A stretch of DNA of 64,000 nt from Heligmosomoides polygyrus polygyrus (GCA_947396885.1 OX377203.1:28337253-28401252), one strand, 5' to 3'. Shown: positions 1 through 10,736, counted from the stretch's first letter. Made by a program: numbers and translations. The notes: generated by a model not told the origin, from the sequence alone.

Positions 1-630
1 GCGAGGAAGAGATAACTTTTCAGGTTCCCCTCGTGTTAGAGATTTCTTCGTTTTAAAGAATTTACAAGGCCCAGAAGCAGGTGTGAAGTTCAGCAGTTTA
101 TGTACAAGACACACATCGAATACTTTGCGACGAGATTCTAGGGTCGGTATACCGAGATATTTGTTTCTAATTGAAGCTTTTGGTACTCGCGAGTATAAAA
201 AGGTATTTGTTCGAAGGAGAAGTTTGCGAGTGAAATTGTTTTGTACCTTCTCCATTCTGCATATGTCCTTTTTCTTATAAGGAGCGAAGACAGAGGCACT
301 AGATTCAACAAGAGGGCGTACGTAGGTTTTGTATACCTTAAGTAGAATGGATTTATTCTTAGTAGTTAAAGCCCTAAAGATGTTCGACGTTCGTAGCATG
401 GCTGAGTTACAAACCTCTCGGATATGCTTCCCAAAGTCTAGATTATTATCATAATAAAAGCCCAGGTCTTTAACAGAGTCCACAGCTGCTAACGTACACC
501 CGTTTATGTTGTACGTATATGGATGATACTCAGATCCCGCTCGGTTTACAAAAAAGTGCTGTCTAACGGAGGAACGTGCCCTTCCGTAAGAAAGCTTACT
601 TCGACTGCCTCTGGTGTTTGATGGCTGCAT
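1..630 (-). pseudogene. Partial LINE reverse-transcriptase C-terminus, array copy 1 (cut by window edge)
   Basis: This is the first visible copy of the truncated reverse-transcriptase tail carried by each 1803-bp unit. The frame is open from 630 to the window edge. It begins with a tail fragment of a second LINE (SNTRG, RARSSV, NRAGSEY) and passes in frame into PYTYNING of the main LINE. It lacks the catalytic palm motifs, so it cannot encode an active enzyme. Confidence 0.8.
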
Positions 631-853
631 TTTGAAAAAGTCGTTGGTTATTCGAATGCCAAACCGAATAGGTCATTCGAGCACAACTATAGGCTGTAGC
701 GCATAGACGGGCCATAAAGATGTCCATGTATTGGAGCGATACGGAAGTCGCTAAGATTTTTCCTTCGAAAAACCCGCAATTCTCCACTATTGGTGGGTAC
801 TCATGATACATGGCACTTGTAGATCATTCTTGAAAGATCTCCGTGATCACCAC

Positions 854-1110
854 CTATATATAAAAGAGTTTGTCCGTGGAGTGATCTAACCTAAGTGAGG
901 TATGTCGCATCATCCACAGTGAGGGCAGTCGAATTATCTAACCTATGCGAGATATCAGCACCTATCACCATTACCACCTATCACCACCTATATATAAAAG
1001 GGTTTGTCCATGGAGTAATCTAACCTAAGTGAGGTACGCCGCATCATCCACAGCGAGAGCGGTCGATGATCTAACCTGAATGAGGTACGCCGCATCATCT
1101 AAAACGCGGG
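854..1110 (+). repeat. TATA-bearing subrepeat inside each 1803-bp unit
   Basis: CTATATATAAAAG occurs at 854-866 and again at 988-1000, a 134-bp step. Each is followed by a similar block with TCTAACCTAAGTGAGGTA and CGCATCATCCACAG, and a third, partial block runs to about 1110. The whole region recurs at +1803, +3606 and +5409. The motif resembles a TATA box on the plus strand, but no transcript or gene downstream supports promoter function. Confidence 0.6.
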
Positions 1111-1485
1111 CAAAATTTGCCATTGAACGTGGGATGTTGCTGCAGCAGAGGGAACGCAGCCCTTTACTGCTTAACACAACAGCACCTACGCACATTTCTG
1201 AGCGTCCAGATTCAGGAGCCGACTTCGTGCCATTAGCATGAGAAGACTACTAAAGGGGTAAGGGTAGAAGGAGGAGTTTGAGGGTGGGGAACCGACAGCG
1301 ATCGGGAGGCTGCGACCAGGAGGAGCATCGGGATGATCGATGCGGGGAACAGGGAGGTAGGCCAGGAGGTGGCACCAAGAAGAGTTCAGGCAATGTTCCC
1401 ACGAATGATCTCGGATCGGATTAGGGGACCCCATCCAACTAGAGCGGAATGTTCTGTGCGTTTCTTTGGCACCGCCGTGATACCT

Positions 1486-1517
1486 GTTAATGTTAATGTT
1501 TATGTTTATGTTTATTA
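1486..1517. repeat. Short microsatellite, likely 3' tail of the LINE
   Basis: On the plus strand it reads as repeated GTTAAT then GTTTAT; on the minus strand it is a TAAACA/TTAACA run about 140 bp past the reverse-transcriptase stop. CR1-group LINEs end in short tandem repeats rather than poly(A), so this is read as the element's 3' end. Identical copies lie at 3289-3320, 5092-5123 and 6895-6926. Confidence 0.6.
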
Positions 1518-1656
1518 CGCTTGCATAAGGCAATCGTTGAAAAGCAGTCAATGTACACCGACAACAGCGTGTATAAACTAACAAACAATGATAACAAATA
1601 AAATCCAGAGCAAATAACTAGTCAACAGCAACGCCAGGATGCAAAGTATATACTGT

Positions 1657-2433
1657 TTAAGAAATCTCGTTTCTAAGCAAGGCAATACCTACACGGCTTT
1701 TCATTTGTCCCGGAGTTACGGGAGACTGAATATGTTTAGCAATTTTTAAGTACAAGCTGCCAGCTCTATATGTGAACGATGTGGCTCGTAGTCGGGTTCT
1801 GGGGCGAGGAAGAGATAACTTTTCAGGTTCCCCTCGTGTTAGAGATTTCTTCGTTTTAAAGAATTTACAAGGCCCAGAAGCAGGTGTGAAGTTCAGCAGT
1901 TTATGTACAAGACACACATCGAATACTTTGCGACGAGATTCTAGGGTCGGTATACCGAGATATTTGTTTCTAATTGAAGCTTTTGGTACTCGCGAGTATA
2001 AAAAGGTATTTGTTCGAAGGAGAAGTTTGCGAGTGAAATTGTTTTGTACCTTCTCCATTCTGCATATGTCCTTTTTCTTATAAGGAGCGAAGACAGAGGC
2101 ACTAGATTCAACAAGAGGGCGTACGTAGGTTTTGTATACCTTAAGTAGAATGGATTTATTCTTAGTAGTTAAAGCCCTAAAGATGTTCGACGTTCGTAGC
2201 ATGGCTGAGTTACAAACCTCTCGGATATGCTTCCCAAAGTCTAGATTATTATCATAATAAAAGCCCAGGTCTTTAACAGAGTCCACAGCTGCTAACGTAC
2301 ACCCGTTTATGTTGTACGTATATGGATGATACTCAGATCCCGCTCGGTTTACAAAAAAGTGCTGTCTAACGGAGGAACGTGCCCTTCCGTAAGAAAGCTT
2401 ACTTCGACTGCCTCTGGTGTTTGATGGCTGCAT
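1657..2433 (-). pseudogene. Truncated chimeric LINE reverse-transcriptase tail, array copy 2
   Basis: A 258-codon open frame. Roughly the first 35 residues match the extreme C-terminus of a related LINE (compare SNTRG and RARSSV in the LINE at 52.5-56.4 kb). From PYTYNING onward it equals the thumb and C-terminal region of the reverse transcriptase at 7066-8724. There are no RT palm motifs. The fusion follows from the tandem-duplication junction and is not evidence of a functional protein. Confidence 0.8.
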
Positions 2434-3459
2434 TTTGAAAAAGTCGTTGGTTATTCGAATGCCAAACCGAATAGGTCATTCGAGCACAACTATAGGCTGT
2501 AGCGCATAGACGGGCCATAAAGATGTCCATGTATTGGAGCGATACGGAAGTCGCTAAGATTTTTCCTTCGAAAAACCCGCAATTCTCCACTATTGGTGGG
2601 TACTCATGATACATGGCACTTGTAGATCATTCTTGAAAGATCTCCGTGATCACCACCTATATATAAAAGAGTTTGTCCGTGGAGTGATCTAACCTAAGTG
2701 AGGTATGTCGCATCATCCACAGTGAGGGCAGTCGAATTATCTAACCTATGCGAGATATCAGCACCTATCACCATTACCACCTATCACCACCTATATATAA
2801 AAGGGTTTGTCCATGGAGTAATCTAACCTAAGTGAGGTACGCCGCATCATCCACAGCGAGAGCGGTCGATGATCTAACCTGAATGAGGTACGCCGCATCA
2901 TCTAAAACGCGGGCAAAATTTGCCATTGAACGTGGGATGTTGCTGCAGCAGAGGGAACGCAGCCCTTTACTGCTTAACACAACAGCACCTACGCACATTT
3001 CTGAGCGTCCAGATTCAGGAGCCGACTTCGTGCCATTAGCATGAGAAGACTACTAAAGGGGTAAGGGTAGAAGGAGGAGTTTGAGGGTGGGGAACCGACA
3101 GCGATCGGGAGGCTGCGACCAGGAGGAGCATCGGGATGATCGATGCGGGGAACAGGGAGGTAGGCCAGGAGGTGGCACCAAGAAGAGTTCAGGCAATGTT
3201 CCCACGAATGATCTCGGATCGGATTAGGGGACCCCATCCAACTAGAGCGGAATGTTCTGTGCGTTTCTTTGGCACCGCCGTGATACCTGTTAATGTTAAT
3301 GTTTATGTTTATGTTTATTACGCTTGCATAAGGCAATCGTTGAAAAGCAGTCAATGTACACCGACAACAGCGTGTATAAACTAACAAACAATGATAACAA
3401 ATAAAATCCAGAGCAAATAACTAGTCAACAGCAACGCCAGGATGCAAAGTATATACTGT

Positions 3460-4236
3460 TTAAGAAATCTCGTTTCTAAGCAAGGCAATACCTACACGGC
3501 TTTTCATTTGTCCCGGAGTTACGGGAGACTGAATATGTTTAGCAATTTTTAAGGTCAAGCTGCCAGCTCTATATGTGAACGATGTGGCTCGTAGTCGGGT
3601 TCTGGGGCGAGGAAGAGATAACTTTTCAGGTTCCCCTCGTGTTAGAGATTTCTTCGTTTTAAAGAATTTACAAGGCCCAGAAGCAGGTGTGAAGTTCAGC
3701 AGTTTATGTACAAGACACACATCGAATACTTTGCGACGAGATTCTAGGGTCGGTATACCGAGATATTTGTTTCTAATTGAAGCTTTTGGTACTCGCGAGT
3801 ATAAAAAGGTATTTGTTCGAAGGAGAAGTTTGCGAGTGAAATTGTTTTGTACCTTCTCCATTCTGCATATGTCCTTTTTCTTATAAGGAGCGAAGACAGA
3901 GGCACTAGATTCAACAAGAGGGCGTACGTAGGTTTTGTATACCTTAAGTAGAATGGATTTATTCTTAGTAGTTAAAGCCCTAAAGATGTTCGACGTTCGT
4001 AGCATGGCTGAGTTACAAACCTCTCGGATATGCTTCCCAAAGTCTAGATTATTATCATAATAAAAGCCCAGGTCTTTAACAGAGTCCACAGCTGCTAACG
4101 TACACCCGTTTATGTTGTACGTATATGGATGATACTCAGATCCCGCTCGGTTTACAAAAAAGTGCTGTCTAACGGAGGAACGTGCCCTTCCGTAAGAAAG
4201 CTTACTTCGACTGCCTCTGGTGTTTGATGGCTGCAT
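3460..4236 (-). pseudogene. Truncated chimeric LINE reverse-transcriptase tail, array copy 3
   Basis: Same 258-codon frame as the copy at 1657-2433. It carries one amino-acid difference near the C-terminus (LTLKIAKH in place of LYLKIAKH) caused by a local GTAC to GGTC change near 3553. Confidence 0.8.
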
Positions 4237-5262
4237 TTTGAAAAAGTCGTTGGTTATTCGAATGCCAAACCGAATAGGTCATTCGAGCACAACTATAGGC
4301 TGTAGCGCATAGACGGGCCATAAAGATGTCCATGTATTGGAGCGATACGGAAGTCGCTAAGATTTTTCCTTCGAAAAACCCGCAATTCTCCACTATTGGT
4401 GGGTACTCATGATACATGGCACTTGTAGATCATTCTTGAAAGATCTCCGTGATCACCACCTATATATAAAAGAGTTTGTCCGTGGAGTGATCTAACCTAA
4501 GTGAGGTATGTCGCATCATCCACAGTGAGGGCAGTCGAATTATCTAACCTATGCGAGATATCAGCACCTATCACCATTACCACCTATCACCACCTATATA
4601 TAAAAGGGTTTGTCCATGGAGTAATCTAACCTAAGTGAGGTACGCCGCATCATCCACAGCGAGAGCGGTCGATGATCTAACCTGAATGAGGTACGCCGCA
4701 TCATCTAAAACGCGGGCAAAATTTGCCATTGAACGTGGGATGTTGCTGCAGCAGAGGGAACGCAGCCCTTTACTGCTTAACACAACAGCACCTACGCACA
4801 TTTCTGAGCGTCCAGATTCAGGAGCCGACTTCGTGCCATTAGCATGAGAAGACTACTAAAGGGGTAAGGGTAGAAGGAGGAGTTTGAGGGTGGGGAACCG
4901 ACAGCGATCGGGAGGCTGCGACCAGGAGGAGCATCGGGATGATCGATGCGGGGAACAGGGAGGTAGGCCAGGAGGTGGCACCAAGAAGAGTTCAGGCAAT
5001 GTTCCCACGAATGATCTCGGATCGGATTAGGGGACCCCATCCAACTAGAGCGGAATGTTCTGTGCGTTTCTTTGGCACCGCCGTGATACCTGTTAATGTT
5101 AATGTTTATGTTTATGTTTATTACGCTTGCATAAGGCAATCGTTGAAAAGCAGTCAATGTACACCGACAACAGCGTGTATAAACTAACAAACAATGATAA
5201 CAAATAAAATCCAGAGCAAATAACTAGTCAACAGCAACGCCAGGATGCAAAGTATATACTGT

Positions 5263-6039
5263 TTAAGAAATCTCGTTTCTAAGCAAGGCAATACCTACAC
5301 GGCTTTTCATTTGTCCCGGAGTTACGGGAGACTGAATATGTTTAGCAATTTTTAAGTACAAGCTGCCAGCTCTATATGTGAACGATGTGGCTCGTAGTCG
5401 GGTTCTGGGGCGAGGAAGAGATAACTTTTCAGGTTCCCCTCGTGTTAGAGATTTCTTCGTTTTAAAGAATTTACAAGGCCCAGAAGCAGGTGTGAAGTTC
5501 AGCAGTTTATGTACAAGACACACATCGAATACTTTGCGACGAGATTCTAGGGTCGGTATACCGAGATATTTGCTTCTAATTGAAGCTTTTGGTACTCGCG
5601 AGTATAAAAAGGTATTTGTTCGAAGGAGAAGTTTGCGAGTGAAATTGTTTTGTACCTTCTCCATTCTGCATATGTCCTTTTTCTTATAAGGAGCGAAGAC
5701 AGAGGCACTAGATTCAACAAGAGGGCGTACGTAGGTTTTGTATACCTTAAGTAGAATGGATTTATTCTTAGTAGTTAAAGCCCTAAAGATGTTCGACGTT
5801 CGTAGCATGGCTGAGTTACAAACCTCTCGGATATGCTTCCCAAAGTCTAGATTATTATCATAATAAAAGCCCAGGTCTTTAACAGAGTCCACAGCTGCTA
5901 ACGTACACCCGTTTATGTTGTACGTATATGGATGATACTCAGATCCCGCTCGGTTTACAAAAAAGTGCTGTCTAACGGAGGAACGTGCCCTTCCGTAAGA
6001 AAGCTTACTTCGACTGCCTCTGGTGTTTGATGGCTGCAT
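5263..6039 (-). pseudogene. Truncated chimeric LINE reverse-transcriptase tail, array copy 4
   Basis: Same 258-codon frame as the other array copies, with one substitution (SIRSKYLG in place of SIRNKYLG). Near-identity among copies points to very recent amplification or gene conversion. Confidence 0.8.
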
Positions 6040-7065
6040 TTTGAAAAAGTCGTTGGTTATTCGAATGCCAAACCGAATAGGTCATTCGAGCACAACTATA
6101 GGCTGTAGCGCATAGACGGGCCATAAAGATGTCCATGTATTGGAGCGATACGGAAGTCGCTAAGATTTTTCCTTCGAAAAACCCGCAATTCTCCACTATT
6201 GGTGGGTACTCATGATACATGGCACTTGTAGATCATTCTTGAAAGATCTCCGTGATCACCACCTATATATAAAAGAGTTTGTCCGTGGAGTGATCTAACC
6301 TAAGTGAGGTATGTCGCATCATCCACAGTGAGGGCAGTCGAATTATCTAACCTATGCGAGATATCAGCACCTATCACCATTACCACCTATCACCACCTAT
6401 ATATAAAAGGGTTTGTCCATGGAGTAATCTAACCTAAGTGAGGTACGCCGCATCATCCACAGCGAGAGCGGTCGATGATCTAACCTGAATGAGGTACGCC
6501 GCATCATCTAAAACGCGGGCAAAATTTGCCATTGAACGTGGGATGTTGCTGCAGCAGAGGGAACGCAGCCCTTTACTGCTTAACACAACAGCACCTACGC
6601 ACATTTCTGAGCGTCCAGATTCAGGAGCCGACTTCGTGCCATTAGCATGAGAAGACTACTAAAGGGGTAAGGGTAGAAGGAGGAGTTTGAGGGTGGGGAA
6701 CCGACAGCGATCGGGAGGCTGCGACCAGGAGGAGCATCGGGATGATCGATGCGGGGAACAGGGAGGTAGGCCAGGAGGTGGCACCAAGAAGAGTTCAGGC
6801 AATGTTCCCACGAATGATCTCGGATCGGATTAGGGGACCCCATCCAACTAGAGCGGAATGTTCTGTGCGTTTCTTTGGCACCGCCGTGATACCTGTTAAT
6901 GTTAATGTTTATGTTTATGTTTATTACGCTTGCATAAGGCAATCGTTGAAAAGCAGTCAATGTACACCGACAACAGCGTGTATAAACTAACAAACAATGA
7001 TAACAAATAAAATCCAGAGCAAATAACTAGTCAACAGCAACGCCAGGATGCAAAGTATATACTGT

Positions 7066-8724
7066 TTAAGAAATCTCGTTTCTAAGCAAGGCAATACCTA
7101 CACGGCTTTTCATTTGTCCCGGAGTTACGGGAGACTGAATATGTTTAGCAATTTTTAAGTACAAGCTGCCAGCTCTATATGTGAACGATGTGGCTCGTAG
7201 TCGGGTTCTGGGGCGAGGAAGAGATAACTTTTCAGGTTCCCCTCGTGTTAGAGATTTCTTCGTTTTAAAGAATTTACAAGGCCCAGAAGCAGGTGTGAAG
7301 TTCAGCAGTTTATGTACAAGACACACATCGAATACTTTGCGACGAGATTCTAGGGTCGGTATACCGAGATATTTGTTTCTAATTGAAGCTTTTGGTACTC
7401 GCGAGTATAAAAAGGTATTTGTTCGAAGGAGAAGTTTGCGAGTGAAATTGTTTTGTACCTTCTCCATTCTGCATATGTCCTTTTTTTTATAAGGAGCGAA
7501 GACAGAGGCACTAGATTCAACAAGAGGGCGTACGTAGGTTTTGTATACCTTAAGTAGAATGGATTTATTCTTAGTAGTTAAAGCCCTAAAGATGTTCGAC
7601 GTTCGTAGCATGGCTGAGTTACAAACCTCTCGGATATGCTTCCCAAAGTCTAGATTATTATCATAATAAAAGCCCAGGTCTTTAACAGAGTCCACAGCTG
7701 CTAACGTACACCCGTTTATGTTGTACGTATATGGATGGGTTGATGTACCGGAATTTAGGTGCAGAACAACAGTTTTTTGTGGAGAGAGAGGAAGCTGCCA
7801 TCTATCTGCCCAACTCGCCAACAAATCTATTGCGTTCTGCATCAAACAAACGTCCTCGTGCCTTGTTATAGTTCTATAGATCTTCACATCGTCAGCATAC
7901 ATTTTCATAGTAACATCGCATTGCTGCACAATATTTGGAAGCTCTGCAGTATAGATGTTGAAGAGTATAGGAGAGAGTACCGCTCCTTGTGGAACACCAC
8001 TTTCTACCCACCTTACGCTTGAAAAAGATTTCTCAACCTTGACCTGAAACGTTCTACCAGTGAGATACTGAGCAATCCATTTAATTACAATGGGGTGGAA
8101 CTTATATCTCTCTAGTTTGACAACCAACTTTTGGTGAGACACTCTATCAAATGCCTTAGCAAAGCCAAAGTAAACGACATCACATCTGTGCTTTCTGTCC
8201 ACTGCTTCTGTCCAGTCATGTAGACATTCTAAGAGATTCGTTTGAACAGACCTGCCAGAAGAAAAACCATGCTGATTGGGAGGGAAAATGCCATTGGCAT
8301 GAATGTGGATAAGCATGTGCTCCTTAAGCACCTTCTCAAAAAGCCTACAGAACACAGATGTAATGCTCACCGGCCGGTAGTTTTCAGGATTGCTAGCTGG
8401 CTCTTTTTTAAGAATCGGGGTGACGAAGCAGTGCTTCCAACGTTGAGGAATCTCGCTAAACATTAGTGATTGATTAAAGATGTAGGAAAGAGGACCACAT
8501 ATGACAGCAGCCACCCTCTTAATGAAATATAAAGGTACCAAATCCGGGGTCATCGACGAAGAGTTGGACCACTTATTAATGAGCTCATAGAGCTGATTCG
8601 CATCAAACCACGGAATATCTTTCATCGACTCAAGAGGATGTGGATCAAAATGCTCCTGAGTTCTGCCATCATCCTTTTGGAAGATTTTCTCAAATTGATT
8701 TGCTAAAACATCAGCCTTCTCCAT
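7066..8724 (-). CDS. LINE A reverse transcriptase (ORF2 C-terminal part)
   Basis: A 552-codon open frame encoding the reverse-transcriptase part of a LINE ORF2 protein, which copies element RNA at a nicked genomic target. Visible motifs are NYRPVSITSVFCRLFEKVL (about residues 115-133), QHGFSSGRSVQTNL, the motif A region VVYFGFAKAFDRVS (about 183-196), SGVPQGAVLSPILFNIY (about 242-258) and the catalytic YADD at about 276-279. Related elements, including the one at 55 kb, have YFDFAKAFD where this copy has YFGFAKAFD, so the first catalytic Asp is Gly (codon 8164-8166). The first Met is not a natural start; the protein should continue upstream into the endonuclease, from which a one-base shift near 8836-8842 separates it. 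The C-terminal 220 residues are the part amplified in the tandem array. Confidence 0.85.
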   Translation of the reverse strand: MEKADVLANQFEKIFQKDDGRTQEHFDPHPLESMKDIPWFDANQLYELINKWSNSSSMTPDLVPLYFIKRVAAVICGPLSYIFNQSLMFSEIPQRWKHCFVTPILKKEPASNPENYRPVSITSVFCRLFEKVLKEHMLIHIHANGIFPPNQHGFSSGRSVQTNLLECLHDWTEAVDRKHRCDVVYFGFAKAFDRVSHQKLVVKLERYKFHPIVIKWIAQYLTGRTFQVKVEKSFSSVRWVESGVPQGAVLSPILFNIYTAELPNIVQQCDVTMKMYADDVKIYRTITRHEDVCLMQNAIDLLASWADRWQLPLSPQKTVVLHLNSGTSTHPYTYNINGCTLAAVDSVKDLGFYYDNNLDFGKHIREVCNSAMLRTSNIFRALTTKNKSILLKVYKTYVRPLVESSASVFAPYKKKDICRMEKVQNNFTRKLLLRTNTFLYSRVPKASIRNKYLGIPTLESRRKVFDVCLVHKLLNFTPASGPCKFFKTKKSLTRGEPEKLSLPRPRTRLRATSFTYRAGSLYLKIAKHIQSPVTPGQMKSRVGIALLRNEIS

Positions 8725-8827
8725 AGCGGAGGTTGCTATGATACCACCCTCGACAAGAGAACTGACTGAGCTCTTCTCACGAATTTTGCTATTAATAAAC
8801 GTGTAGAACCTACGAATGTTATTAGAC

Positions 8828-9649
8828 TCAACAGCTTTTTTTCTCTAAATAATTATTGTATTTTTTAAGATGGGCCGAAAATTTTTCATTATACATTTTG
8901 TATAGGTTCCAGTTCCCGGTACGCCTTGCCTCAACAAACAAGCGTTCACGATGAGATAGCATGTTTTGTAAATGTTTAGGAAGAATGGTGGTCTTTAATG
9001 ACGAAACCACTTTGTGAGGGACGTATGTTTCGATACATGTTTGAAGTATGGATAGAAAAAGCTCATACTTTTCATTTACACTGTTCCTGGATTCAAGAAG
9101 CTCCCTCCATCTCACTTGGGCTAAAGCTGTGCACATTTCATCAAAGTTGCACTGGGAATATACTTTGCGATAAACTGGTGTTGGAGCGACAGCCTCGCAT
9201 CGTATGTCAAATGTTATGCTATTATGATCGCTCATGTCTAACGGTGAGCAAACATTTACATGTTCAATAAGATTTTTGGAGCTGGAGAACACCAAGTCAA
9301 GCATATTTAAACCTCTAGTGGGCTGTGTTACGAATTGGGTGAAGTCGTGACAGAAGACAAAATCATGTAAGGCAGTAGCACCAAACGTATTAGGCTGATT
9401 GTAGGGATGGAAGTCAGGAATATTGAAATCACCTACAATGACGACATGTTTATCATTTGCTGCTAAATCACTCAAAACCTTAAAAAGTTGCTCCGTCTTA
9501 ACAGCCGAGCAGGAAGGTGTTCTATAAACAACTATCATTCGAAAACTTGAATTGTCGTAAGAAATGTCGCCGCAAAGTACCTCATATGCGTCCTCTACAG
9601 ATTCCTTATAAACAAAAGAAAAAGAAAACCTGCGACTAATAACCAACAT
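8828..9649 (-). pseudogene. LINE A endonuclease domain (middle of ORF2, frame-broken)
   Basis: A 273-codon frame with the endonuclease/exonuclease/phosphatase fold used by LINEs to nick target DNA. Visible motifs are MIVVYRTPSCS, VVIVGDFNIPDFHPYN (the GDFN metal-site motif) and SPLDMSDHNSITFDI (the SDHN motif). It should be continuous with the N-terminal part at 9649-9942 and with the RT at 7066-8724. Both joins are interrupted by one-base shifts in A-runs (T-runs on the plus strand at about 9662-9666 and 8836-8842). These could be real mutations or homopolymer sequencing errors. Confidence 0.8.
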
Positions 9650-9942
9650 TACGCCTCCACCTTTTTGTTGGGTCGATCACAGCGATATATATCATAATCT
9701 AGAGATAAGCTACCCAACACAGATGATGTGCCATGGCTTGGCTTGAGCCATGTTTCGGAAAAGGCATACACATCATAGTTGTTCGCTAAGACCAAGCTGA
9801 CATAGCTTGAATTTCTTGCAACAGATCTAACGTTGGAGTATAGTACTTTCAAAACATCATAGAAGGCCCGAGGAGTGAATATCAGTTTCCCTGAGACCCA
9901 GGTACAGATGAAGCCGCGTTTGTGGATACAGATTGAGTGCAT
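9649..9942 (-). pseudogene. LINE A ORF2 N-terminus (endonuclease start)
   Basis: A 97-codon frame reading VLYSNVRSVARNSSY then DVYAFSETWLKP, the standard beginning of a LINE endonuclease (N in YSNVRS, E in FSETWL). It ends after CDRPNKK where related copies continue GGGV, owing to a one-base shift in an A-run. It overlaps the end of ORF1 by about 60 bp in another frame. The same segment in the LINE at 53.1 kb reads CFYANVRSLFKNSCYVD and LYAFSESWLKK. Confidence 0.75.
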
Positions 9943-10736
9943 GGCTCACTCAGGACAGTGCCCGGCGGCGGTGCCCCGGTTCCGCCTCCAGACGTAGCCA
10001 TACGCTCTTCCCGCCTCCGCTTTCGTTGTTCTGGCGTGAGCGATTTGCGAAGAAAAACGGCTCCGCCAGGGAAAAAGCGTAGGCGAGGAGCCCGTAATAC
10101 GGCAAAGCGCTGGAACACTCGGGCCGGTAACACCACTTTCAGCAGTCGGTCACGTCCCTGGTTGGGCCGACCTAAACGATACACAGTAACCGGATTACAT
10201 TCCACGCCTAGAAAATCAAAGATGTTACAAGCACTTTGATAATCATACGCAACTCTCTCCCTAGTATTTGCCGACTTCAGCTCCGGCACTCCGCCTACGA
10301 CAACTGAGCGGAGCCTTTCAACTTCCTCAAAAGGCAGTGGAGACTTAGCATGAACATCGGCTATAGCACCATTAGGAGATGAGGGTTCAGGAGCTTTCTG
10401 GTCACATTTATTGCTGACAGCAGAGAGTTCCTGTTTCAGCCGCTCATTCTCACCACGTAGAGCGCTTATCTCGCGTGCCATGGCGTCGAGAACTTTCCTT
10501 TTCACCACAGGAACACGCGCAGACTTCGAGAGCTCCTTTAGCTGGTCCTGAAGTTCCGGCGAGAGAGAGCCCGATTCGTTAGAAGCGTCAGACACCGCGT
10601 CGATCATCTCGATTCCTCGATCGTTATGTAGTTCAAAAATTAATCGAAGAGTCCGAACGAGAAACTCAAGAGCGGCGTGTGAAAAAATTACCTTTGACGG
10701 TGGCAATCGAAATAACACCACGTACTCACTTGCCAC
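9882..10736 (-). CDS. LINE A ORF1-like protein
   Basis: A 284-codon frame. A charged, helix-prone segment (about residues 55-110, LQDQLKELSKSAR to LRGENERLKQELS) looks like a coiled coil. It is followed by a conserved block from VVVGGVPEL through YDYQSACNIFDFLGVECNPV to YRLGRPNQGRDRLLKVVLP, then a basic tail (PEQRKRRREER). The conserved block recurs at 52566-52940 in the second LINE, which identifies this as the ORF1 of this LINE family. LINE ORF1 products usually bind element RNA; here that role is inferred from position and composition, as no zinc knuckle or clear RRM was recognised. Confidence 0.7.
   Translation of the reverse strand: MASEYVVLFRLPPSKVIFSHAALEFLVRTLRLIFELHNDRGIEMIDAVSDASNESGSLSPELQDQLKELSKSARVPVVKRKVLDAMAREISALRGENERLKQELSAVSNKCDQKAPEPSSPNGAIADVHAKSPLPFEEVERLRSVVVGGVPELKSANTRERVAYDYQSACNIFDFLGVECNPVTVYRLGRPNQGRDRLLKVVLPARVFQRFAVLRAPRLRFFPGGAVFLRKSLTPEQRKRRREERMATSGGGTGAPPPGTVLSEPCTQSVSTNAASSVPGSQGN

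Larger units (their letters stand above)
1..7737. repeat. Tandem array of a 1803-bp unit (four full copies plus a partial fifth)
   Basis: The same sequence recurs with an exact 1803-bp period: the string GCGAGGAAGAGATAAC starts at 1, 1804, 3607, 5410 and 7213. Copies differ by only a few bases, for example one dinucleotide near 3553, one base near 5573 and one base in a T-run near 7486. Identity ends at 7737, inside the reverse-transcriptase reading frame of the full LINE. Read on the minus strand, each unit holds the C-terminal part of a LINE reverse transcriptase, the LINE 3' end with an (ATAAAC)n-like tail, about 300 bp of spacer with no recognised content, a TATA-rich duplicated block, and a short piece of a second LINE reverse-transcriptase tail. 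The layout fits a simple recent tandem duplication, but an assembly duplication cannot be excluded. Confidence 0.95.
6895..10736 (-). mobile_element. CR1/Jockey-like non-LTR retrotransposon (LINE A), nearly complete
   Basis: Minus-strand order is an ORF1-like protein (9882-10736), an apurinic-type endonuclease (8828-9942), a reverse transcriptase (7066-8724), a short 3' UTR and a (TAAACA)n-like tail at 6895-6926. ORF1 and ORF2 overlap by about 60 bp, as is common in LINEs. The endonuclease and RT frames are separated by single-base changes in A-runs, and the RT has lost its motif A aspartate. Assignment to the CR1/Jockey side rests on the domain order, the microsatellite tail and the RT motif style. 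The 5' boundary beyond 10736 is not defined. Confidence 0.85.

Noticed and set aside
1186..1584. 132-codon minus frame with an Asn-Ile run, repeated four times
   Set aside because: The run is the microsatellite tail of the LINE, and the rest has no motif. It is conserved only because the array copies are nearly identical.
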